Source of the DNA: Mesostigma viride
Taxonomy: Eukaryota; Streptophyta; Mesostigmatophyceae; Mesostigmatales; Mesostigmataceae
DNA length: 64,000 bases
Assembly: GCA_009746045.1 (NCBI GenBank)
Contig: RPFO01000085.1
Location: 126,001-190,000, forward strand
Reading direction: 5' to 3'
Part shown: positions 8,936-20,900 of the stretch, in pieces
Layout: every line of letters starts with the position of its first letter
How positions within the stretch are numbered: position 1 is the first letter of the stretch
Made by a program: the position numbers and the translations under genes
The notes under the pieces: model-generated
Databases searched by the model: none
What the model was told of the DNA's origin: nothing
What the model saw: the letters and a program-made list of their open reading frames with translations, nothing else

Positions 8936-11900
8936 TCATGGGAGCACCACTCCGAGCCGCTGGGCCACGGCTGGTCCCACCTGTCGGCACATCAGGGTGA
9001 GCTGCTCCTCCAGCCTCAACAGCACCTCTCTCACCAGGCGCCGGCGACGCAGCTCCTGCGGCGATGGCGCATGGCAGTGCATAAACATTATGCGAGGGCA
9101 CGGATGGCCGACATCACATCAGACACACGCGCACAGTAAGCACAGGAGGACACGGATGTGTGTGGAGACGGCAGGTAGGAGCGCTTGCGAGGGCACAAGT
9201 ATGAGATGTTAAATCTCACAACCTACACCCTGGAACAGCGCCGCCAGTTGAAGAACCTGCCATCCGCCACACAGAAAGGGGTCGTCTGCCACACTCCAGC
9301 GAGCGTTCACATCCCCCCCATCCCCCCCCCCAAGGTGCTCACCTCCAGGTTGGTCAACCGGCCCTGGATGAGCAGCGCCACGCGAGAGACATCCACCTTC
9401 CTCTCTCCGTCCTTTCTCTCCGGCTCCTGCCCTGCAGATGGCCCTGGCACAAAAGAGCTGCCTTGCCGCGGCCCACCCGAGCCCCCGCGGGTATTGCTGC
9501 CTCCCGTTGCTGCCCCTTGCGCCATCGCGTCGCCTGCCGCATCCACCCCTTTCTCGCCAACTCCTTGCTTGGCCGTCCCTTTATTGGCCACCACGTCGGA
9601 CAGCACGCAGTATGGCTGCGAATCCAGCGCGCCGCACACATCTTCGTACGGTACCCACTCGTACTTTTCCGGACACAGCAGCTGGGCGGGCGCGTAGGCG
9701 GCCTTGTAGCGCATCTTTGGGCATGTGTGGATGTAATAGCCCAGGTAGTAGTAGGCCAGGGGGGGGCACGCCGCGGCTTGCGAACGCACCCACTCGATCT
9801 CCTTCAGCGCGGTGAACTTGCCCAGGGACAGGAAGGCGTAGTCAGGGTCCCAGAAGAGGTACTTGCTGGACAGGCAGTGGGGGAGGATGTCGACGACACC
9901 GACCGCAACCAGCCGGCCATCGATACGGTACTGTTGATGGAAGGAACCGAAGCCACAGGAGGGGGCGGGGGCGGGGGGCCCACCTTGCCCATCCTGCGGG
10001 CGTTTGTGGGATATAAATAATTGCGCGTTTGGAGGCGGGGAGGCTGCGTGAGCCAGCTTTGCCAGCATTAAGGAACCAAGGGGTGACCAAAGGGTGGGCA
10101 GTAAATGGCCCAACTGGAAGATGTTTTTCTTTGGCACCAGGCATCCCATGAAGACAGGTAGAAGTGAGAATCCAGCAAAAGCTTTGAAAACAAACACGCA
10201 GCACGAGGGGTGAGCTTACCTGCGCATGCGGAGATCCATGGGGTGGGGTGGGGAGCATGAGCGTGGCGGTGCGCCAGGCCCTAGCTATTTCTGGGAACAA
10301 ACAAGCATGACACATGCCCCAGGATGAAACTAAACAAAGATACAGCATTAGAACTGCATATCACGTAGGCTCTGGAGGAGGAGGCGCCGCCAGGGTCCCC
10401 ACCCACCGCGTCGCTGCCGTTATCGAGGGGTGTGTCCACCAGGAAGCGTATGTACGACCTTTCCGACGCCTGCGATGGGGAGGATTATGGCGAGGGTGGG
10501 GCAGAGACGGGCGCGGGGTTCATACAGTACAAAAGTGCAGGAATCTGCGGGCGCCTGTGAGAGGGCAGCGATGTGCGAGGTGGGCGCACACAGGGGAGGG
10601 GGGTACCTACCCATGCAAGACATGAGTGTAGGATTTCCATATTATGCCTGCAGCAGGAAGCAACGGAAGGGAGGTGAAGGGAAGGGAGGGGGGCCCATAC
10701 ACAAGACAAGAGTGACGGCACTTCCAACGCCTGCAGCCAACGTGGGGATTCAATCAAGGTGACGCCGGGGGGGGGGGGGGGGGGCAATGGCCAAGGGCGA
10801 GGGGAACACACACATGGGAGAGCAGCGGGTGAAGGATTGCTTAATGCCTGCGAAGGATTGCTTTGACGCCTGCAAGTGGCAGCAGGGCCAAGGCAGAAAA
10901 GAAAGAGAAAGGCACGGGATAAGACATTCTTTAGAGTAGTGGCCAACGCAAAACCGAATGGCTGTGTGTGCGCCGCAAGGCATAGTCCAAGCGTCCTGTG
11001 CGTGCGCCCACGTTGGATGGGCTGTCCCCCTCATGGCCTGGTCATCAGCAGCACTAAATGCTAAGTACAAGCGACAACACATGGATGCCCATGCGCGACC
11101 CACCTTGGACGGGCTGTCCCCATGGACCGCCACCTGGTAGCGACGGTAGAGCTCAAACTCCTCGCGGGAGAAGGCCGCGCGGTGGGTGCTGATCTGGCAG
11201 ATTGTGGCAGGCACGCAACCAGGCAGGCAAGCAAGCAAGTAATCACACGGCCATCGCGGAATGAAAGAAGTGCCTGGGCTTGGGAGGTGCACCCGCGAGC
11301 AAGCACGCAGACATGCTTAGCGCACGCAAGCACGCAGCCATTTGATTCGTTAGAGCACACCAAGCCACGGCCGTTTGGTTTGTTAGAGCACACCAACCCA
11401 GGGGGAGGTTAGCCAGCATAGCCACCGTCCCAGTGGCAGCTCTCGTCACAGGCACGCTTGATGGCTGATGGCTAGCAAACGCCTGCCAACCACCCACACC
11501 CCACAGACATGCCTCAAACAGATGCATGGCACTTCCGGCCACATGCGCCACCCCATCTCCAGCACCAGCTTGATGCACAGTTAGGCGACCAAACAGCCAA
11601 GCAAGCACCCACCCAACCCAACCAATGAACAATCGGACACCCAACCAACCCAACCATTGAAAGAGCGAGCACCCACCCAACCCATGAGCAACGGGGCGCG
11701 ACCAATAAAATAAGGCTCTAAAATAAGACAAATGGACCGCTGTCGGCCAGGCGGGTTGGCCAACGTACCTCCAGCGTGTGCTTGACACCTGGCTGCCGTC
11801 CAGGTGGCTTGCACAGTTGCGCGCCAGCTGGCCCCGTCCCACACGGAGCACCACCATGCCCCACCGGGTGCGCGTGGCGCGGACCTGTGGTGGGGCACCC

Positions 11901-14900
11901 GGGGCCGCGACAGGTGGCAGAAGGAGAGTGTGCGACGTGCAAGCAGAACGGTTTCTATGACAATTGGAAACAGGAAGAAGGGAACAGGCAGAATACGTTT
12001 CACGCACAAACAGGCCAGCCAGTGCTGGGGAGAGGGGCAGGGGAGAGGGGCAGGGAAGAGGGGCAGGGAAGAGGGGCAGGGAAGAGGGGCAGGGGAGAGG
12101 AGAAGGCATCCAAGCCCCCCTTCAATTTTCCACACTCGCAGGCAGAGGAAGCACAGCTTGATGTCTAGGCGGTTCTATGAGATCAAGTCATATCACTGTC
12201 TACTCTCAGATAATGGCTACGTTTGCAGTCGAACTCGAATTTAGCTTTCGGCCTCTCTCATCTGCTCCAGGAAACAGCCCCATCCGGTCACAGTAAGAGC
12301 AACACATTAGTATACACTAGTACTAGTATATACACACATATAACAACAGGCATTGGTGCATAAACACATAAGTGTATTGATACAGCAGCTGCGCCTGAGA
12401 GAATACGTAATCCCCTGGGGCCTCCGCTACAGCCACACCTGCGGTCTCGCCATAACTGCACATGCGGCCTCCGGCACGCCCGCTGCTGCCGTCCGCAATA
12501 TCTACGCCACGCACGCACCTGCGACCGCGGCCTCCGCTACATCTGCCGCCACACGCGCCGCTGCCCCCTCTGACAGCACCATGTTGAGGTGGCCGCCGTT
12601 TCCCACGTCGACGCGGGTGAGAAGGGACGTGACGTCCGCTAGAAACGAGGATGGTGCAGAGTTTAGGGTTGGGGACGTTGCGTTTGCCAGTCGCGTTGGT
12701 GCTGAGGATGGTGCAGATGCCAGCAATGGCTGCGCTGAGGCAGGTGGTGGCTGTGCCGGTGGTGGCAAGGACGCTGATGGAGGACTCGGCTGCGCCAGCA
12801 ACTGCGAAGAGGGCGGGGGAGAGCAGCTCAATGACGAGGTCGAAGAGGTGGTTGACGATGCCAGCCAGGCGTTCACACGTTCCGCCAGCAAACATGCCAC
12901 CTGGAGCGCCGAGGGTGGCTTTGCCGACGCGTCTCCTCCCAACCCCACTGCGGGCTGCCCAGTTGCAGCGTGGGCATGGTGGCATGCGTGGGCAGGTGTC
13001 GCCGCGTGCTGCCGCTTCGGCTCGTGGCCGCTCTCCTCGTGTGTGATGCTGGCAGACGCTCCCATGCCCATGCTTGCAGCAGCACCCGCACTGGAGGGGC
13101 CGCCTGCCTCCGACCTCCCATCGATCTCCAGGCCGTGCTTGTGCCCGGAACCGTCGCGCATGCATGCACCCCCCACATGCGCAGTGCCCCTTCCTGGGGC
13201 GACCTCGCTGCGTGCCCCCCCTTGTCCCCTCGCCCCCCCCTGCATCGCAGTGCCGCTGTCCACTGAGGCATGGGGCATCGCGCCCCCCGGTTCGAGAGAA
13301 CTGCCCCTTCCGGTAGCCCTTGAGGTGGAGGGGGTCAACCCTTGCATTGGGTCGTCGAGGGACGCCCCGCTGTGGCAGCATAGGGCCGCAGAATCAGGCC
13401 CTGGCCGGCCCAGACAAGAGTGGTGGGAGTTATGGGAATTGTGGGAGTGGTGGGGGTGATGGACAGTGTTGGCAGATGCTCCCCCCGGACAATTACATGG
13501 CGACGAGGCAACCACCACATGACAATTGGTGTGCGCTGTCGGAGCGTGCGGCGCGACAGGCCCGCCCCCATGGCTGCGTCCCGATGACGATGCGCCGCCG
13601 TCGTCCGCCGCGGATAGGGATAGGTGGGGACGAGACCGCCGGTTGGTCGTGCAGGCAGGGCTGCTACTATCAGCACAGGCAGGGTGGCCAGTAACACAGG
13701 CAGGGTGGCCCGCACAAGCACAGGCAGCGTGGCTGCTACTACTGGCAGGGTCACGGGTCCAACTCCCTGCCTGCGCCACGGGCACGTGCGCCAGAGCGGC
13801 CGCGACGGCAAATGGCCAGCTGGTCATCAGCTGGGCGTCGCGTCCAACAGCAGAGCGCAGCTTGGCAGGGATGGGCAACATGCGGGGCGCCGCCAGCTGG
13901 CACCGGGGGCAGCCGCTGGAATCATCCGTCTCCGCTTTCCCTCGGCGCTGCGGCTTTTCCCCCTTGCCGCTTACCCCCTTGGCCATGCCCTTGCCCGTGC
14001 CCGCACCGACGTGGTCGCCAGTGGCATCCATTTTCACGGTGTCCCCGTAGCCACTGCGCGCATGGATGGGAGGCCTCGCACTTGCTGCCTTGTTCGTGTC
14101 GGTGTGAGCCGCCGAGGGCGCGTCGGACGGTGCCATGTGGCAGGGGATGCACTCGTCGTTGCCTCCTACGGCTGGCTTCCGTTCTTGTGGTCCCCCGGGA
14201 CGGCAGGGGCAGCGCGGGTGGCAAGGCAACGCGAAGCTGCCATCCTCCACCAGCGAATGCAGCGCCGACAGCAGCAGGCGCTGCACGGCCTCCACGGGCG
14301 AGGGGGACGCGTCAGGCTGCAAATGGGAAGTTGATGGGCCGGGCTTTACGATAGAGGCGAACGGACCAGGGTTCGCGTTTGAGGCAAAAGCGCCAGGGTT
14401 TGAGGGCGGGTCACCTCCAGAGCACGGTGTCTGCCTTTTGCTGCGTTCGGCGGCATTCCCCTCCCCCCCCTCCTCCACGTCCATCGGTGCACGGCCTTGA
14501 GGATCTGGGCACTCCCCCGCACGGCCTGCACGGCCACCATGGCTTCCCTCGGCGCTCTCTTTGGCCCCACGATGCGTGCTGTGGGCCGCGTCCTCCGCAT
14601 CCCCGTGCCGGCCGCGTTGGTTGCCGCCCATACCGCCGGCACCCCCCGCACCGCCACCATCACCGCGCCCTCCGCCCCCCCCCCCCGCTGTCAACGCCAT
14701 TGCTGCCATCACTGTGAATACTGTAACCACCCGCGCTGCCGTCATCATCGTCGTCATCACTGTTGTCACCATCACTGCTGTCATCACTGTCACTGCCCCC
14801 CGCCGTCACCCCGCCCTGTTCCAACTTATTGGAATGACTTCCCCCCGGTCGGCGGCCCAGCGCAGAGGGCGAGGGCACCCACGTCCCTGCCAGGTACCCC

Positions 14901-17900
14901 TCCATGCGGCGCAGCACCTTGTGCTGTGCACGGCTCATGGCAAAGGAGGCTGTGTGCAGCCGGATGGTGTACAGCCGGCAACACGTGCGAGGCAGGTCGG
15001 GCTTGTAGAGGTAGCAGCCGGAGCGGCGCCACCCGCGGTCCAGCAGCGCTGGCAAACGTCATGGGCAGGACAAGGGGACAGGAGCACAGGGAGAGGGCAG
15101 GACAAGGAGACAGGAGAACACGAAGAGGGCAGGACAAGGAGACAGGAGCACAGGAAGAGGGCAGGACAAGGGGACAGGAGAACACGAAGAGGGCAGGACA
15201 AGGAGACAGGAGAACACGAAGAGGGCAGGACAAGGAGACAGGAGAACACGAAGAGGGCAGGACAAGGAGACAGGAGAACACGAAGAGGGCAGGACAAGGA
15301 GACAGGAGCACACGAAGAGGGCAGGACAAGGAGACAGGAGAACACGAAGAGGGCAGGACAAGGAGACAGGAGAACACGAAGAGGGCAGGACAAGGAGACA
15401 GGAGAACACGAAGAGGGCAGGACAAGGAGACAGGAGAACACGAAGAGGGCAGGACAAGGAGACAGGAGAACACGAAGAGGGCAGGACAAGGAGACAGGAG
15501 AACACGAAGAGGGCAGGACAAGGAGACAGGAGAACACGAAGAGGGCAGGACAAGGAGACAGGAGAACACGAAGAGGGCAGGACAAGGAGACAGGAGAACA
15601 CGAAGAGGGCAGGACAAGGAGACAGGAGAACACGAAGAGGGCAGGACAAGGAGACAGGAGAACACGAAGAGGGCAGGACAAGGAGACAGGAGAACACGAA
15701 GAGGGCAGGACAAGGAGACAGGAGAACACGAAGAGGGCAGGACAAGGAGACAGGAGAACACGAAGAGGGCAGGACAAGGAGACAGGAGAACACGAAGAGG
15801 GCAGGACAAGGAGACAGGAGAACACGAAGAGGGCAGGACAAGGAGACAGGAGAACACGAAGAGGGCAGGACAAGGAGACAGGAGAACACGAAGAGGGCAG
15901 GACAAGGAGACAGGAGAACACGAAGAGGGCAGGACAAGGAGACAGGAGAACACGAAGAGGGCAGGACAAGGAGACAGGAGAACACGAAGAGGGCAGGACA
16001 AGGAGACAGGAGAACACGAAGAGGGCAGGACAAGGAGACAGGAGAACACGAAGAGGGCAGGACAAGGAGACAGGAGAACACGAAGAGGGCAGGACAAGGA
16101 GACAGGAGAACACGAAGAGGGCAGGACAAGGAGACAGGAGAACACGAAGAGGGCAGGACAAGGAGACAGGAGAACACGAAGAGGGCAGGACAAGGAGACA
16201 GGAGAACACGAAGAGGGCAGGACAAGGAGACAGGAGAACACGAAGAGGGCAGGACAAGGAGACAGGAGAACACGAAGAGGGCAGGACAAGGAGACAGGAG
16301 AACACGAAGAGGGCAGGACAAGGAGACAGGAGAACACGAAGAGGGCAGGACAAGGAGACAGGAGAACACGAAGAGGGCAGGACAAGGAGACAGGAGAACA
16401 CGAAGAGGGCAGGACAAGGAGACAGGAGCACACGAAGAGGGCAGGACAAGGAGACAGGAGAACACGAAGAGGGCAGGACAAGGAGACAGGAGAACACGAA
16501 GAGGGCAGGACAAGGAGACAGGAGAACACGAAGAGGGCAGGACAAGGAGACAGGAGAACACGAAGAGGGCAGGACAAGGAGACAGGAGAACACGAAGAGG
16601 GCAGGACAAGGAGACAGGAGAACACGAAGAGGGCAGGACAAGGAGACAGGAGAACACGAAGAGGGCAGGACAAGGAGACAGGAGAACACGAAGAGGGCAG
16701 GACAAGGAGACAGGAGAACACGAAGAGGGCAGGACAAGGAGACAGGAGAACACGAAGAGGGCAGGACAAGGAGACAGGAGAACACGAAGAGGGCAGGACA
16801 AGGGGACAGGAGCACACGAAGAGGGCAGGACAAGGAGACAGGAGAACACGAAGAGGGCAGGACAAGGGACAGGAGCACACGAAGAGGGCAGGACAAGGAG
16901 ACAGGAGAACACGAAGAGGGCAGGACAAGGGGACAGGAGAACACGAAGAGGGCAGGACAAGGAGACAGGAGAACACGAAGAGGGCAGGACAAGGAGACAG
17001 GAGAACACGAAGAGGGCAGGACAAGGAGACAGGAGAACACGAAGAGGGCAGGACAAGGAGACAGGAGAACACGAAGAGGGCAGGACAAGGAGACAGGAGA
17101 ACACGAAGAGGGCAGGACAAGGAGACAGGAGAACACGAAGAGGGCAGGACAAGGAGACAGGAGAACACGAAGAGGGCAGGACAAGGAGACAGGAGAACAC
17201 GAAGAGGGCAGGACAAGGGGACAGGAGAACACGAAGAGGGCAGGACAAGGAGACAGGAGAACACGAAGAGGGCAGGACAAGGAGACAGGAGAACACGAAG
17301 AGGGCAGGACAAGGAGACAGGAGAACACGAAGAGGGCAGGACAAGGAGACAGGAGAACACGAAGAGGGCAGGACAAGGAGACAGGAGAACACGAAGAGGG
17401 CAGGACAAGGAGACAGGAGAACACGAAGAGGGCAGGACAAGGAGACAGGAGAACACGAAGAGGGCAGGACAAGGAGACAGGAGAACACGAAGAGGGCAGG
17501 ACAAGGAGACAGGAGAACACGAAGAGGGCAGGACAAGGAGACAGGAGAACACGAAGAGGGCAGGACAAGGAGACAGGAGAACACGAAGAGGGCAGGACAA
17601 GGGGACAGGAGAACACGAAGAGGGCAGGACAAGGAGACAGGAGAACACGAAGAGGGCAGGACAAGGAGACAGGAGAACACGAAGAGGGCAGGACAAGGAG
17701 ACAGGAGAACACGAAGAGGGCAGGACAAGGAGACAGGAGAACACGAAGAGGGCAGGACAAGGAGACAGGAGAACACGAAGAGGGCAGGACAAGGAGACAG
17801 GAGCACACGAAGAGGGCAGGACAAGGAGACAGGAGAACACGAAGAGGGCAGGACAAGGAGACAGGAGAACACGAAGAGGGCAGGACAAGGAGACAGGAGA

Positions 17901-20900
17901 ACACGAAGAGGGCAGGACAAGGAGACAGGAGAACACGAAGAGGGCAGGACAAGGAGACAGGAGAACACGAAGAGGGCAGGACAAGGAGACAGGAGAACAC
18001 GAAGAGGGCAGGACAAGGAGACAGGAGAACACGAAGAGGGCAGGACAAGGAGACAGGAGAACACGAAGAGGGCAGGACAAGGAGACAGGAGAACACGAAG
18101 AGGGCAGGACAAGGAGACAGGAGAACACGAAGAGGGCAGGACAAGGAGACAGGAGAACACGAAGAGGGCAGGACAAGGAGACAGGAGAACACGAAGAGGG
18201 CAGGACAAGGAGACAGGAGAACACGAAGAGGGCAGGACAAGGAGACAGGAGAACACGAAGAGGGCAGGACAAGGAGACAGGAGAACACGAAGGGGCAGGA
18301 CCAGGGGGCAGGAGGACACGAAGAGGGCAGGACCCACCCAGCAGGTGAGCGAGAGGGTAAGTTAGAGGTATCTTAGAGCAGTGAAGGCACCCGTCACCAG
18401 GAGGACAAAACGAGAAAAACAAGCCTTCAAATGGTTGCACGAATACTGGTCATGGCTACAGGGGGGGGGGGGGCTAGTCCATCAGGACTCACTATGGCTT
18501 GAGGGGAGGGGGCTGGTCCATCACATGCGAAGCGCGAGGCATAACCCTGCATAATGCGCTAAGCCGGATGGTAGGGGGCAATGGCCCATGCCAGCCGACA
18601 CAACAGAGCCTGATGGACCCGTTCAAAAAGAGCCTGCTATGCTCCACGCCAACTACTCAATATGGAGCCGACCAACAGGACGGGTTCTCCCCTGGCATTC
18701 AGCGCACGTGCGTGTGTGCTGAGCGCGTACGGTTACCGTGGGCACCGCTACAAAAAATCTAGCTTGGACGCACCAACACAAGGATGACCAACCAACCGTA
18801 GCATGAAGGAAGACCAACCAACCGTAGCATGAAGGAAGACCAACCAACCGTAGCATGAAGGAAGACCAACCAACCGTAGCATGAAGGAAGACCAACCAAC
18901 CGTAGCATGAAGGAAGACCCACCAACCGTAGCATGAAGGAAGACCAACCGTAGCATGAAGGAAGACCAACCAACCGTAGCATGAAGACCAACCAACCGTA
19001 GCATGAAGGAAGACCAACCAACCGTAGCATGAAGGAAGACCAATCAACCGTAGCATGAAGGAAGACCAACCAACCGTAGCGTGAAGGAAGACCAACCAAC
19101 CGTAGCATGAAGACCAACCAACCGTAGCATGAAGGAAGACCAACCAACCGTAGCATGAAGACCAACCAACCGTAGCATGAAGGAAGACCCACCAACCGTA
19201 GCATGAAGACCAACCAACCGTAGCATGAAGGAAGACCAACCAACCGTAGCATGAAGGAAGACCAACCAACCGTAGCATGAAGGAAGACCAACCAACCGTA
19301 GCATGAAGGAAGACCAACCAACCGTAGCATGAAGGAAGACCAACCAACCGTAGCATGAAGACCAACCAACCGTAGCATGAAGGAAGACCAACCACCGTAG
19401 CATGAAGGAAGACCAACCCACCGTAGCATGAAGGAAGACCAACCAACCGTAGCATGAAGGAAGACCAACCAACCGTAGCATGAAGGAAGACCAACCAACC
19501 GTAGCATGAAGGAAGACCAACCAACCGTAGCATGAAGGAAGACCAACCAACCGTAGCATGAAGGAAGACCAACCAACCGTAGCATGAAGGAAGACCAACC
19601 AACCGTAGCATGAAGGAAGACCAACCAACCGTAGCATGAAGGAAGACCAACCAACCGTAGCATGAAGGAAGACCAACCAACCGTAGCATGAAGGAAGACC
19701 AACCACCGTAGCATGAAGGAAGACCAACCAACCGTAGCATGAAGGAAGACCAACCAACCGTAGCATGAAGGAAGACCAACCAACCGTAGCATGAAGGAAG
19801 ACCAACCAACCGTAGCATGAAGGAAGACCAACCAACCGTAGCATGAAGGAAGACCAACCAACCGTAGCATGAAGGAAGACCAACCAACCGTAGCATGAAG
19901 GAAGACCAACCAACCGTAGCATGAAGGAAGACCAACCAACCGTAGCATGAAGGAAGACCAACCAACCGTAGCATGAAGGAAGACCAACCAACCGTAGCAT
20001 GAAGGAAGACCAACCAACCGTAGCATGAAGGAAGACCAACCAACCGTAGCATGAAGGAAGACCAACCAACCGTAGCATGAAGGAAGACCAACCAACCGTA
20101 GCATGAAGGAAGACCAACCAACCGTAGCATGAAGGAAGACCAACCAACCGTAGCATGAAGGAAGACCAACCAACCGTAGCATGAAGGAAGACCAACCAAC
20201 CGTAGCATGAAGGAAGACCAACCAACCGTAGCATGAAGGAAGACCAACCAACCGTAGCATGAAGGAAGACCAACCAACCGTAGCATGAAGACCAACCAAC
20301 CGTAGCATGAAGGAAGACCAACCAACCGTAGCATGAAGGAAGACCAACCAACCGTAGCATGAAGGAAGACCAACCAACCGTAGCATGAAGGAAGACCAAC
20401 CAACCGTAGCATGAAGGAAGACCAACCAACCGTAGCATGAAGGAAGACCAACCAACCGTAGCATGAAGGAAGACCAACCAACCGTAGCATGAAGACCAAC
20501 CAACCGTAGCATGAAGGAAGACCAACCAACCGTAGCATGAAGGAAGACCAACCAACCGTAGCATGAAGGAAGACCAACCAACCGTAGCATGAAGACCAAC
20601 CAACCGTAGCATGAAGGAAGACCAACCAACCGTAGCATGAAGGAAGACCAACCAACCGTATGAAGGAAGACCAACCAACCGTAGCATGAAGGAAGACCAA
20701 CCAACCGTAGCATGAAGACCAACCAACCGTAGCATGAAGGAAGACCAACCAACCGTAGCATGAAGGAAGACCAACCAACCGTAGCATGAAGGAAGACCAA
20801 CCAACCGTAGCATGAAGACCAACCAACCGTAGCATGAAGGAAGACCAACCAACCGTAGCATGAAGGAAGACCAACCAACCGTAGCATGAAGGAAGACCAA

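Noticed and set aside
11243-12135. Separate minus-strand gene with Trp/Leu-rich frames
   Set aside because: It overlaps ATE1 exon 4 (11769-11884) in other frames and otherwise covers introns with simple repeats.
14826-18440. Reading frames of over 1,000 codons on both strands of the 32-bp satellite
   Set aside because: Same composition effect: no T on one strand, hence no stops. No family similarity, and it lies in ATE1 intron 2.
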